Assembly: GCF_001425085.1 (NCBI RefSeq)
Contig: NZ_LMDN01000004.1
Location: 406,124-470,123, forward strand
Direction of reading: 5' to 3'
Length of the DNA: 64,000 bases
Source of the DNA: Leifsonia sp. Root4
GTDB lineage: Bacteria; Actinomycetota; Actinomycetes; Actinomycetales; Microbacteriaceae
The notes below the pieces were generated by a model. That model had not been told where the DNA came from. It saw only the letters and a list, made by a program, of their open reading frames with translations, and made no database searches. Both the position numbers and the translations under genes were made by a program. Positions 26,671 to 34,426 of the stretch are shown piece by piece. Within the stretch, counting starts at the first letter, position 1; each line of letters opens with the position of its first letter.

Positions 26671-26735
26671 TGGGATGACGCGTGCCGACAAGGGATCTTG
26701 GGAAGGGCACTCGCCCTTCGGTATTGGAGGAAACC

Positions 26736-26972
26736 ATGGCAGCAACCTGCCAGGTGACCGGAGCTGTTCCCGGCTTCGGACACAACATTTCGCACTCGCA
26801 CCGTCGTACGAAGCGCCGCTTCGACCCGAACGTGCAGAAGAAGACCTACTACGTGCCGTCGCTTCGCCGCAACGTCACGCTGCAGCTGTCGGCCAAGGGC
26901 ATCAAGGTCATTGACGCTCGCGGCATTGAGTCCGTCGTCAAGGACATCCTTGCTCGTGGGGAGAAGATCTAG
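26736..26972 (+). CDS. rpmB: 50S ribosomal protein L28
   Basis: A 78-residue protein from ATG 26736 with a TTGGAGG ribosome site. [20 protein letters not shown] and [20 protein letters not shown] are typical L28. It has only one cysteine, so it lacks the paired CxxC zinc site found in zinc-binding L28 forms. It heads the rpmB-rpmG-rpsN operon and overlaps rpmG by one base. Confidence 0.95.
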   Translation: MAATCQVTGAVPGFGHNISHSHRRTKRRFDPNVQKKTYYVPSLRRNVTLQLSAKGIKVIDARGIESVVKDILARGEKI

Positions 26973-27139
26973 TGGCAAAGCAGCAGGACGTTCGTCCGAT
27001 CATCAAGCTTCGTTCGACCGCAGGCACGGGTTACACCTACGTCACGCGCAAGAACCGTCGCAACAACCCCGACCGCCTCGTGCTGAAGAAGTACGACCCT
27101 GTAGTGCGCAAGCACGTCGACTTCCGTGAGGAGCGCTAA
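26972..27139 (+). CDS. rpmG: 50S ribosomal protein L33 (cysteine-free form)
   Basis: A 55-residue protein from GTG 26972 sharing one base with the rpmB stop. [20 protein letters not shown] and [20 protein letters not shown] are diagnostic of L33. It contains no cysteine, so it is the zinc-independent (C-minus) type, which lets ribosomes assemble when zinc is scarce. It is followed after 2 bp by rpsN. Confidence 0.95.
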   Translation: MAKQQDVRPIIKLRSTAGTGYTYVTRKNRRNNPDRLVLKKYDPVVRKHVDFREER

Positions 27140-27141
27140 AA

Positions 27142-27447
27142 ATGGCTAAGAAGAGCAAGATTGCCCGCAACGAGCAGCGCAAGGTGATCGTTGAGCGCTA
27201 CGCCGCTAAGCGCCTTGAGCTGAAGAAGGCCCTCGTCGACCCGAACGGAACCGACGAGTCCCGTGAGGCCGCACGCAAGGGTCTCCAGAAGCTTCCCCGC
27301 AACGCATCGCCGATCCGTGTTCGCTCGCGCGACGCGATCGACGGCCGCCCCCGTGGTGTGCTCACCAAGTTCGGTGTCAGCCGTGTTCGCTTCCGCGACA
27401 TGGCCCACAAGGGCGAGCTGCCCGGTATCACCAAGTCCAGCTGGTAA
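27142..27447 (+). CDS. rpsN: 30S ribosomal protein S14 (long, cysteine-free form)
   Basis: A 101-residue S14 starting [20 protein letters not shown] and ending LPGITKSSW. The length and complete absence of cysteine mark the zinc-independent type, in contrast to the 61-residue zinc-ribbon form. The conserved [20 protein letters not shown] and [17 protein letters not shown] segments are present. It completes the rpmB-rpmG-rpsN operon next to a Zur-like regulator, followed by the terminator at 27501-27536. Confidence 0.95.
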   Translation: MAKKSKIARNEQRKVIVERYAAKRLELKKALVDPNGTDESREAARKGLQKLPRNASPIRVRSRDAIDGRPRGVLTKFGVSRVRFRDMAHKGELPGITKSSW

Positions 27448-27500
27448 GTACCAGCCGGCTGGTAACAGCCTCGCCTGACTCAAGCACGCTTGAACAGGCA

Positions 27501-27536
27501 CAGAAAGGGCGTCGACTTCGGTCGGCGCCCTTTCTG
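27501..27536 (+). terminator. Terminator after rpsN with TTCG loop
   Basis: CAGAAAGGGCG-TCGAC pairs with GTCGG-CGCCCTTTCTG around a TTCG tetraloop. One G-T pair interrupts the stem. Confidence 0.85.
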
Positions 27537-27777
27537 CATTCTTCTCGGCGAATCCGCAGAAAATGGGCGCTGGATGCCGCAAAGCACCGATTTTGCTCCG
27601 CCACGGGCGAACACGCCGGGCAAATGTGCTCGAATGGCCCCGAAATCCGCGTGAATCCGCGGATCTCTGTTACATTCGAGGCGGTCAACCGACCACGGGG
27701 AGCGACTCAGCCGAGCCGCACACCCCCAGATTCGATTAGCTGTTTTATGACAGATAACGGTCCGAGGAGGACACTCA

Positions 27778-28068
27778 ATGGCTGACAAGTCGCTTAACAA
27801 GACCGAGCTCGTTGCGAAGATCGCCGCTTCGACCAACCAGAGCCAGGCAACTGTCGACGCCGTTCTCGGCGGCCTGTTCGACGAGCTCGCCTCGGCCGTC
27901 GGCGCCGGCGTCAAGGTTTCGATCCCGGGCTGGCTCGCAGTCGAGCGCACCCACCGTGCCGCTCGCACCGGCCGCAACCCGCAGACCGGCGCCACCATCG
28001 AGATCGCCGCTGGTTACTCCGTCAAGGTCAGCGCCGGCAGCAAGCTGAAGGCTGCAGCCAAGGCGTAA
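27778..28068 (+). CDS. HU-family nucleoid DNA-binding protein
   Basis: A 96-residue protein starting MADKSLNKTELVAKIAASTN, from an ATG with a cgaggagg ribosome site. The HU/IHF fold is clear: GGLFDELASAVGAGVKVSIP, then the DNA-grasping arm with RTGRNPQTGATIEIAAGYSV. It lacks the Lys/Ala-rich C-terminal tail of mycobacterial HupB. It binds DNA without strict sequence preference and compacts the nucleoid. It is monocistronic, with its own terminator at 28088-28120. The 240-bp gap before it probably holds its promoter. Confidence 0.95.
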   Translation: MADKSLNKTELVAKIAASTNQSQATVDAVLGGLFDELASAVGAGVKVSIPGWLAVERTHRAARTGRNPQTGATIEIAAGYSVKVSAGSKLKAAAKA

Positions 28069-28087
28069 GTCTCGACTACACGCGTTC

Positions 28088-28120
28088 GCAGGGGCTCCGC
28101 CGATTCGGCGGGGCCCCTGC
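28088..28120 (+). terminator. Terminator after the HU gene
   Basis: GCAGGGGCTCCGCCG pairs with CGGCGGGGCCCCTGC across loop att, with one G-T pair. It begins 20 bases after the HU stop. Confidence 0.8.
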
Positions 28121-28140
28121 GGCGTTTCCGCTGGCGACTG

Positions 28141-28325
28141 CTCCCGCTGGTTGAGCGCCCTCCCGCTGGTTGAGCCCCCTCCCGCTGGTTGAGCCCGCTC
28201 CGCTCCCGCTGTTGAGCCCTCGCCCGCTGGTTGAGCCCCCTCCCGCTGGTTGAGCCCCCTCCCGCTGGTTGAGCTTGTCGAAACCTCCCGGCGGGCTTGA
28301 TTTCGACAAGCTCAATCAGCGGGGG
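28141..28325. repeat. Array of seven 19-bp repeats capped by a REP palindrome
   Basis: CTCCCGCTGGTTGAGCCCC is repeated at 28141, 28160 and 28179, then in a copy with small insertions and deletions, then three further copies. The last continues into GAGCTTGTCGAAA. After a 19-base spacer the inverted arm TTTCGACAAGCTCAATCAGC follows, matching the opposite arm at 22 of 23 bases. There are no unique spacers, so it is not CRISPR. Confidence 0.8.
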
Positions 28326-28423
28326 AGTGACTGCACGGCGGGCGCGGAGCGCCGCCGGACTGCGATCGGGACACCGAGCCGGCGCCGGGCGGCCGCCCAG
28401 CGCGCAGCGCGTAGGCTGGAGGG

Positions 28424-30415
28424 GTGCTTCGCCTGACCCGTGTTCTCGGCCCAGCCGCGCTTCTGTTGTTCGCCATCGTGGCGCTCGTGGCCGGCCTCAA
28501 CTTCGGCGGCGGCGCCGCCCCGCAGCTCCTGCAGGATCCGGGAGCCGTGGTGCGCTGGGGCCTTCCGGTCAGCAAGCTCTTCGTCAATCTCGGTGCCGCA
28601 GCCATGATCGGCGCGCTCGTGCTCAGCTGCTTCGCCCTGAGCCCCAAGCAGCCGGAGTTCAACGCCGCGCTCGACGTGGCGGCGGCAGGCGCAGCCGTGT
28701 TCACCGTCGCGGCGGCGTTCACGGGATTCTTCACCTACCTCTCCGTCACCGGGGCAGCGCTCTCCCTGGACGCGCAGTTCGGCGCATCGCTCAGCCAGTT
28801 CCTCACCCAGATCGAGCTCGGTCAGGCGTGGCTCATCACGACGCTTGTCGGCGCCGCCGTCACCGTGCTCTGCTTCGCGGTGCGCAACCACACCCTGCTC
28901 GTCTTCGTGACGGTGCTCGCGGTCGCAGCGCTCATTCCGATGGCGCAGCAGGGCCACGCGGCCGGAACCGCCGGGCACAACGCCGCCGTCACGAGCCTCG
29001 GTCTGCACATCGCCGCGGCCGCAGCGTGGCTCGGCGGCCTCATCACGGTCGTGGTGTTGCGCGAGAAGCTGGTCGACCGCCGCCTCATCACGGTGCTCTC
29101 CCGCTACTCGACCGTCGCGCTGATCGCCTTCCTCGTGCTCACGATCTCTGGTGTCGGAACCTCGATCCTGCAGCTCGGCAGCTTCGAGAACCTGCTCAGC
29201 AGCTACGGCTTCATCCTGTTGGCGAAGGTCGCTGCGCTCATCATTCTCGGCATCTTCGGCGTCATCCAGCGCGGCTACTTCATCGAGCGGATGCAGCGGG
29301 CGGGCGTCTCAGCGGCATCCGCCGTTCGCTGGTTCTGGGGCTTCGTCGTTGCCGAACTCGCCTTCATGGGCATCGCCTCCGGCCTCGCGGTCGCGCTCGC
29401 GAGAACGCCGAAGCCGGTGACACCCGGCTCGGAACTCACCACGACCCGCACCCCGGCCGAACTGCTCACCGGCGAGAAGCTGCCGCCGGAACTCTCGTTC
29501 TCCCGTTACTTCACCGAGTGGAACATCGACCTCATCTGGCTGCTGGCCTGCTCCTTCGGCATCTTCTTCTACCTCGCCGGCGTCTGGCGCCTGAGCAAAC
29601 GCGGAGACTCCTGGCCGATCTACCGCACCGTGCTCTGGATCGCGGGCATGATCGCCCTGTTCTACGTCAGCAGCGGGGGAGTGGCCGTCTACGGCACGTT
29701 CCTCTTCAGCACGCACATGCTCGCCCACATGGCGCTGACCATGGCGATCCCGGTGCTGCTGGTGCCCGGTGCACCCGTGACGCTGGCGATGCGCGCAATC
29801 CGGCCGCGCAAGGACGGCAGCCGCGGGCCGCGCGAGTGGATCCTGCTCGCCGTGCACTCCCGCTTCGCCTCGATCATCGCCAACCCGATCGTCGCTGCCG
29901 TGCTCTTCGCCGGCTCGCTCTGGGTGTTCTACTTCAGCCCGCTGTTCAGCTGGGCGACGACCGACCACATCGGTCACCAGTGGATGACGGTGCACTTCCT
30001 CATCACGGGTTACCTCTTCGTGCAGTCGCTGATCGGCATCGACCCGGTTCCCTACCGCCTGCCGTACCCCTTCCGCCTGCTCCTGCTGCTCGGCACCATG
30101 GCGTTCCACGCCTTCTTCGGGCTGGCCATCATGACCGGAACGGGTCTGCTGCTGGCCGACTGGTACGGCGCCATGGGCCGCGACTGGGGGCTCGACGCGA
30201 TCGCCGACCAACAGATGGGCGGCGGCATCGCCTGGAGCGTCGGCGAGATCCCCACGCTGGCTCTGGCGATCACGGTGGCGATCCAGTGGAGCCGCTCCGA
30301 CGCCAAGGAGAGCAAGCGCAGCGACCGCAATGCCGATCGCACGCACGAGGCGGAGCTCAACGCCTACAACGAGAACCTCGCCAGGATCGCCGAGCGCGAC
30401 AGCGCGGGTCGCTAG
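28424..30415 (+). CDS. CopD-CtaG fusion: copper-related membrane protein and cytochrome oxidase assembly factor
   Basis: A 663-residue multi-pass membrane protein from GTG 28424. Residues about 1-325 form a CopD domain with about nine helices (LFVNLGAAAMIGALVLSCFA; SLGLHIAAAAAWLGGLITVV). Residues about 365-615 form a caa3-type CtaG domain, with FYVSSGGVAVYGTFLFSTHM, LAHMALTMAIPVLLVPGAPV and TDHIGHQWMTVHFLITGYLF; their His residues are candidate copper ligands. The last 45 residues are a charged tail. Such fusions in actinobacteria are thought to deliver copper to cytochrome oxidase. It stands alone between repeats. Confidence 0.88.
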   Translation: MLRLTRVLGPAALLLFAIVALVAGLNFGGGAAPQLLQDPGAVVRWGLPVSKLFVNLGAAAMIGALVLSCFALSPKQPEFNAALDVAAAGAAVFTVAAAFTGFFTYLSVTGAALSLDAQFGASLSQFLTQIELGQAWLITTLVGAAVTVLCFAVRNHTLLVFVTVLAVAALIPMAQQGHAAGTAGHNAAVTSLGLHIAAAAAWLGGLITVVVLREKLVDRRLITVLSRYSTVALIAFLVLTISGVGTSILQLGSFENLLSSYGFILLAKVAALIILGIFGVIQRGYFIERMQRAGVSAASAVRWFWGFVVAELAFMGIASGLAVALARTPKPVTPGSELTTTRTPAELLTGEKLPPELSFSRYFTEWNIDLIWLLACSFGIFFYLAGVWRLSKRGDSWPIYRTVLWIAGMIALFYVSSGGVAVYGTFLFSTHMLAHMALTMAIPVLLVPGAPVTLAMRAIRPRKDGSRGPREWILLAVHSRFASIIANPIVAAVLFAGSLWVFYFSPLFSWATTDHIGHQWMTVHFLITGYLFVQSLIGIDPVPYRLPYPFRLLLLLGTMAFHAFFGLAIMTGTGLLLADWYGAMGRDWGLDAIADQQMGGGIAWSVGEIPTLALAITVAIQWSRSDAKESKRSDRNADRTHEAELNAYNENLARIAERDSAGR

Positions 30416-30452
30416 CCCCGCCCTCCGCCTCCTCGCTCCAGCACCGCGCCGT

Positions 30453-30507
30453 GAGATGTCAGAGACGGCCCCTTCACCCTGTGCCAAGGGGCCGTCTCTG
30501 ACATCTC
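30453..30507. repeat. Long palindrome, copy 1 (GAGATGTCAGAGACGG family)
   Basis: A perfect 22-bp inverted repeat (arm GAGATGTCAGAGACGGCCCC plus TT) surrounds an 11-base loop (caccctgtgcc). A near-identical palindrome lies at 31538-31594 on the other side of the DUF559 gene. It could also serve as a terminator between the convergent CopD-CtaG and DUF559 genes. Confidence 0.8.
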
Positions 30508-30535
30508 GTGGCGGGCCTGGGGCTTGGCCGGTGTG

Positions 30536-31486
30536 TCATTCGGCGCCGGGCGTCCAGCCGCGGGCAACGAGTGCGCGGCGCAACGCCAGCAGGGTGGCCT
30601 CAAGGCGGCGCCCGCTGTGTGATTTGTTCACCTGAATGGTGCGCCACTCGGCCTCGGCGAGGCGATCGCGGCGGTCGACATCGTTGAAGTACTGCTGCTC
30701 GAGCCGCTGATGGTGCGCACCGTCATACTCGACCAGAACTTTGTAGCGCCGGTAGAGCATGTCTCCGCGCGCGATCGCGAGCCCGTGCTCGTCATAGATG
30801 GTGCCATTGACCTCGGGTTCCGGCAGGCCACTGCGGACAATGGCGAGGCGAAGCTCGGTCTCCTTGGGCGAATCCGTCCCCGCGCGGATCAACGGCAGCG
30901 CCTGCGCCAGTGCTCGTGCGCCGCGGCTGCCGGCGTACCGCGTGGCGGCACCCTCCAGCGCTTCGATCGTCGCTAGCGGCCGGGCCCGCCGGACCAGACC
31001 ATCACCGAGGACGACGAGCTCATCGACCGTGAACTGGGATGCCATCTGGCACCAGGTATCGAGCGCCGAGATCACGCGAACGCCGTCGAGCAGAGTGAGC
31101 GTGCCGGGTTCGCGCGCCCGCTCGATAGAGAGTGAGTAGCCGCGCACGCCAACCAACCGCGGTGGGCGGTGCGGCGCGATTGCCGTGACGTGTAGCCGAG
31201 AGTCGGCGTGGAGACGCTGAGGCTCGGGCAGGCCGAAGAGGCGCACGGCGGTGAGATGGCTGAAGCCCTGGTGCCGCGGCATTCGCGTGGCGTAGGCCCG
31301 ACACAGCGCCCAGACGGAGGCGTTCGCCGTCGCGTTCGAGCGCACACCGTAGTACGGCGCGTCGAGATCACCGCTGCGGAGGCGCTTGGCTCCTACCCCG
31401 GCGGTGCGGGCCGCTGAGACGGTGAAAGCCGTTCCGAGCGCGGGTGGGAGGGATTTGCGAGGGTGCACACCGGAATGCTCCCTCAC
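30536..31486 (-). CDS. DUF559-type protein with Vsr-like endonuclease domain
   Basis: A 316-residue protein from GTG 31486. The N-terminal region (about 25-130) resembles the AbiEi-type winged-helix and transcriptional regulator segment common in actinobacteria (SAARTAGVGAKRLRSGDLDA; QGFSHLTAVRLFGLPEPQRL). The C-terminal 100 residues are DUF559-like, related to the Vsr/restriction-endonuclease fold: SPKETELRLAIVRSGLPEPE, then MLYRRYKVLVEYDGAHH, where VEYDG resembles the catalytic D/E-x-D/E core, and RRDRLAEAEWRTIQVNK. Cellular role is unknown; homologues are scattered accessory genes. Two near-identical palindromes bracket the gene. Confidence 0.75.
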   Translation of the reverse strand: MREHSGVHPRKSLPPALGTAFTVSAARTAGVGAKRLRSGDLDAPYYGVRSNATANASVWALCRAYATRMPRHQGFSHLTAVRLFGLPEPQRLHADSRLHVTAIAPHRPPRLVGVRGYSLSIERAREPGTLTLLDGVRVISALDTWCQMASQFTVDELVVLGDGLVRRARPLATIEALEGAATRYAGSRGARALAQALPLIRAGTDSPKETELRLAIVRSGLPEPEVNGTIYDEHGLAIARGDMLYRRYKVLVEYDGAHHQRLEQQYFNDVDRRDRLAEAEWRTIQVNKSHSGRRLEATLLALRRALVARGWTPGAE

Positions 31487-31507
31487 CTGCCCGCCAGCTG
31501 GCAGAAC

Positions 31508-31516
31508 TTATCCACA
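31508..31516. promoter_or_regulatory. DnaA-box-like 9-mer
   Basis: TTATCCACA, an exact match to the DnaA box, lies just upstream of the DUF559 gene start. Function is unproven, as single boxes occur by chance. Confidence 0.3.
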
Positions 31517-31537
31517 GGCGCCGTCCGCCCGCCACCG

Positions 31538-31594
31538 CGAGATGTCAGAGATGGCCCCTTCAGCGATGGCGAAGGGGCCATCTCTGTCATCTCG
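31538..31594. repeat. Long palindrome, copy 2 (GAGATGTCAGAGATGG family)
   Basis: The arms CGAGATGTCAGAGATGGCCC...TTC pair across a 9-base loop (agcgatggc) with one mismatch. The arm differs from copy 1 (30453-30507) by a single base over 22, and the outer six bases are identical. It lies between the DUF559 gene start and the convergent 3' end of the next gene. Confidence 0.8.
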
Positions 31595-31626
31595 CCGTCG
31601 GTTTGGCCCGCGGCGGGCGGGAGAGG

Positions 31627-32889
31627 TCAGTGCAGGACGATTTGGGGCTGACCGCTGGGGGAGAGGGTCACGGTGAGGCCCATGCTGAACGGCTCGTCCT
31701 GATCGAGTGTGCTGACATCGCCATCGAAGAGCGACTGCACTTCGACCTGCACGTGGGCGACCCCGGGCGTCTGCGGCATCTCGAAGTTGCTGTCGGTCGC
31801 GGTGAGCGTGACGACGGGGTACTCGGTGATGGTCCAGACCGGAGCGCTTGTGACCCGATCGTCGATGCTCACGCCGAAGGGGCAGCTGGTCGGCATCAGC
31901 ACGGCCTGGGTCGTGCAGGTTTCATCGAGCCAACCGTTGAGATCGGCCTGCACGTCGTGGACGAATTCCTCGGTCGGCTGCACGTCGACTGTCGCCTCCG
32001 TGACACCACTCGCGGTGACCGGCACGGCAACGGGGGCCGCGGCGAGCAAACGAGTTTCTTTGCTCAGCTCGTAGTTTGACGGAGAGAAGGCCAGATAGGA
32101 GGCCGAATTGGAGAACGTCGGCTCGGCGTCGGGCGCGTGGTGCGCGCGCGTGTCGAGGGTGAGTCCGTTCACCGTGAACTCCGCGTCATGCAGCACGGTG
32201 ACCGAGAGCACGGCGAGCGGGCTACTGGCGAACCGCCATTCGTCGAAGACACCGAAATTCGTGCCGGTGCGCTCGACCTCGAACACACTCTCCGCCTTCG
32301 TGCCGTTGAGGGTGTACTCGACGGTCACCTGCTGCACGCCGTCTTCGCCCTTGTCGACGCCGGTCACCGTGGCATCTTGGGGTGCGCGCATCACCGAGTC
32401 GCGCAGGAGCGTGCGAGGGAGCTTCGTCGGCAGCCCGGCGGCGGCCAGCTCTGTGGCCTGCGGCTGCACTCCGGGAAAGCTGAGGGCGGCCTCGGCGTCG
32501 GAGCGGGAGAGGGCGTTCATGTACTGCTGCACGAAGCCGGATGCACTGTAGAGATCGCGGTTGAGCGCGCCGATCCCGGCCGCCATCGCCAGGACCAGCA
32601 GCAGCGCCAGGCCGCCCCAGATCGCTGCGACGCGGAGCAGTGTCGCCGGCGTTGCCGGTGGCTTCGGTTCCGGGGGAGCCCACATCACCGTGGCGCCGGT
32701 GTCGGTGTCGATCGTGACGCCGGGCGGCAGCGGTTCGTCCGCGGAGTGGGCGCCGTGGTGGCCGATGCCGAGCTCGCGATCCGGAATCACCTGCACGGGA
32801 ACGGTGATGCCGAAGGGGCTGGTGGCCGGCAGGGTCGTCGGAACGACGGGCGGCTCCTGCCCACTCTCGTCCCCCGGCCCCGTACTCAC
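31627..32889 (-). CDS. Single-pass membrane protein with large extracytoplasmic domain, unknown function
   Basis: A 420-residue protein from GTG 32889. A Pro-rich, acidic cytoplasmic N-terminus (about 85 residues) is followed by one transmembrane helix (AIWGGLALLLVLAMAAGIGA, about 88-107). The remainder is an exported domain with two Cys-containing segments (LDETCTTQAVLMPTSCPFGV) likely to form a disulfide. FVQQYMNALSRSDAEAALSF after the helix resembles an NTF2-like or DUF4878 start. Thr/Val-rich beta strands predominate. I do not recognise a specific family. It is divergent from the helicase gene. Confidence 0.6.
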   Translation of the reverse strand: MSTGPGDESGQEPPVVPTTLPATSPFGITVPVQVIPDRELGIGHHGAHSADEPLPPGVTIDTDTGATVMWAPPEPKPPATPATLLRVAAIWGGLALLLVLAMAAGIGALNRDLYSASGFVQQYMNALSRSDAEAALSFPGVQPQATELAAAGLPTKLPRTLLRDSVMRAPQDATVTGVDKGEDGVQQVTVEYTLNGTKAESVFEVERTGTNFGVFDEWRFASSPLAVLSVTVLHDAEFTVNGLTLDTRAHHAPDAEPTFSNSASYLAFSPSNYELSKETRLLAAAPVAVPVTASGVTEATVDVQPTEEFVHDVQADLNGWLDETCTTQAVLMPTSCPFGVSIDDRVTSAPVWTITEYPVVTLTATDSNFEMPQTPGVAHVQVEVQSLFDGDVSTLDQDEPFSMGLTVTLSPSGQPQIVLH

Positions 32890-33023
32890 CCGCTCAGTCT
32901 ATTCAGCCCCCGCCTGAGCAGAGTCTGTGCCACGGCGCCGTGCGCAACTCGGCGAAATCTCGGGGCGAGCGGATACAGTTGAAAGCTGCATCCGCCCACC
33001 AACCACTGCCAGAAAGGCGCGTC

Positions 33024-34325
33024 GTGTCGCTTGCGTTGTCGCCGGAACAGGCTGCCGTCTTCGAGGCGATCGAGGGCACGAAAGACCACGTCTTCGTCAC
33101 GGGCCGTGCGGGAACGGGTAAGTCGACGCTGCTGAACCACCTCAACTGGAACACCGAGAAGCAGATCGCGATCGCCGCGCCGACCGGCGTTGCCGCCCTG
33201 AACGTCGGCGGCCAGACGATCCACTCGCTGTTCCGGTTGCCGATCGGCATCATCGCCGACCACGACATCGACCAGAACGATCAGACCAAGAAGCTGCTCA
33301 ACACCATCGACACCCTCGTGATCGACGAGGTCAGCATGGTCAGCGCCGACCTGATGGATGCCATCGACCGCAGCCTCCGCCAGGCCAGGGTCAAGCCGTT
33401 CACCCCCTTCGGCGGCGTGCAGCTCGTGCTCTTCGGCGACCCGTACCAGCTGGCCCCCGTTCCCGGGGACCCCGAGGAGCGCGCCTACTACGCGGACCAC
33501 TACCGCTCCATGTGGTTCTTCGACGCGAAGGTCTGGCAGGAGGCCGGGCTGCGCATCTTCGAGCTGACGGAGATCCACCGCCAGAGCGACAGCGCGTTCA
33601 AGGGCATGCTGAACGCGGTGCGGCACGGCCGTGTCACGGCCGAGATCGCCGGCGCCCTGAACGGGATGGGCGCTCGCCGGCCGTTGCCGGAGGAGGGCGC
33701 CATCACGCTGGCCACCCGCAACGACGCCGTCAACCGCATCAACGCGAGCGCGCTGGCCCGCCTGCCCGGTGCCGCGCGCACCGCCGAGGCCGAGATCATG
33801 GGGGACTTCGGTGGCCGCGCCTACCCGGCCGACGCCAAGCTCGAACTGAAGATCGGCGCGCAGGTGATGTTCCTCCGCAATGACAGCGCGATCGACGGCG
33901 GTCCGCGCTGGGTGAACGGCACGATCGGCACGGTCACAGCCCTCAGCGACACCGTCGTCGTCGACATCGACGGTGAGGAGCACGAGGTCGAGCCGGCGAG
34001 CTGGGAGAAGTTCAAGTACAGCTACAACCCGCTCACCAAGAAACTCGTCAAAGACGTGGTGGCCGAATTCTCACAGTTCCCGCTCCGGCTCGCCTGGGCC
34101 GTGACGATCCACAAGTCACAGGGCGCCAGCTATGAGCGGGCGATCGTCGACCTCGGCAGCCGGGTGTTCAGCCCGGGGCAGACCTACGTCGCCCTCAGCC
34201 GCCTGACCAGCCTGGAGGGGCTCTACCTCACGCGCCCGCTCCGCCCGAGCGACATCATCGTCGACGAGAATGTGCGCCGATTCATGTCTGAGGCCGAGCG
34301 CGAACGGCCCATCGCCGCGCGCTGA
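33024..34325 (+). CDS. Pif1-like superfamily 1B DNA helicase
   Basis: A 433-residue protein from GTG 33024 (VSLALSPEQAAVFEAIEGTK), with agaaagg upstream. Motif I GRAGTGKST is at 27-35, then IAAPTGVAALNVGGQTIHSL (motif Ia), Walker B LVIDEVSMVSADLMDAID, motif III LVLFGDPYQLAPV, and the C-terminal UvrD-like motifs AVTIHKSQGASYERAIVDLG and GQTYVALSRLTSLEGLYL. These are diagnostic of Pif1/RecD2-type helicases, which unwind DNA 5' to 3' and resolve G-quadruplex or stalled-fork structures. The enzyme is compact, with no RecD N-terminal extension. The gene stands alone. Confidence 0.9.
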   Translation: MSLALSPEQAAVFEAIEGTKDHVFVTGRAGTGKSTLLNHLNWNTEKQIAIAAPTGVAALNVGGQTIHSLFRLPIGIIADHDIDQNDQTKKLLNTIDTLVIDEVSMVSADLMDAIDRSLRQARVKPFTPFGGVQLVLFGDPYQLAPVPGDPEERAYYADHYRSMWFFDAKVWQEAGLRIFELTEIHRQSDSAFKGMLNAVRHGRVTAEIAGALNGMGARRPLPEEGAITLATRNDAVNRINASALARLPGAARTAEAEIMGDFGGRAYPADAKLELKIGAQVMFLRNDSAIDGGPRWVNGTIGTVTALSDTVVVDIDGEEHEVEPASWEKFKYSYNPLTKKLVKDVVAEFSQFPLRLAWAVTIHKSQGASYERAIVDLGSRVFSPGQTYVALSRLTSLEGLYLTRPLRPSDIIVDENVRRFMSEAERERPIAAR

Positions 34326-34426
34326 GACGGGGCCTCGGCGCGCACCCCGTGCATCGTGCCCGTAACGGTGCGATCTCGTTCTCGGCATGCTCTCAGCGGG
34401 GGCGGTAGAATCCCCTCATACGGGGG

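Noticed and set aside
26534-26735. Zur box before rpmB
   Set aside because: No 15-mer resembling TGATAATGATTNTCA is present; only hairpins and a REP element are seen.
28141-28325. Possible CRISPR array
   Set aside because: The 19-bp repeats are contiguous without unique spacers and no cas gene is near.
28297-30501. 734-codon open frame overlapping the CopD-CtaG gene
   Set aside because: Arg/His-rich shadow in another frame; the 28424-30415 frame has clear membrane domains.
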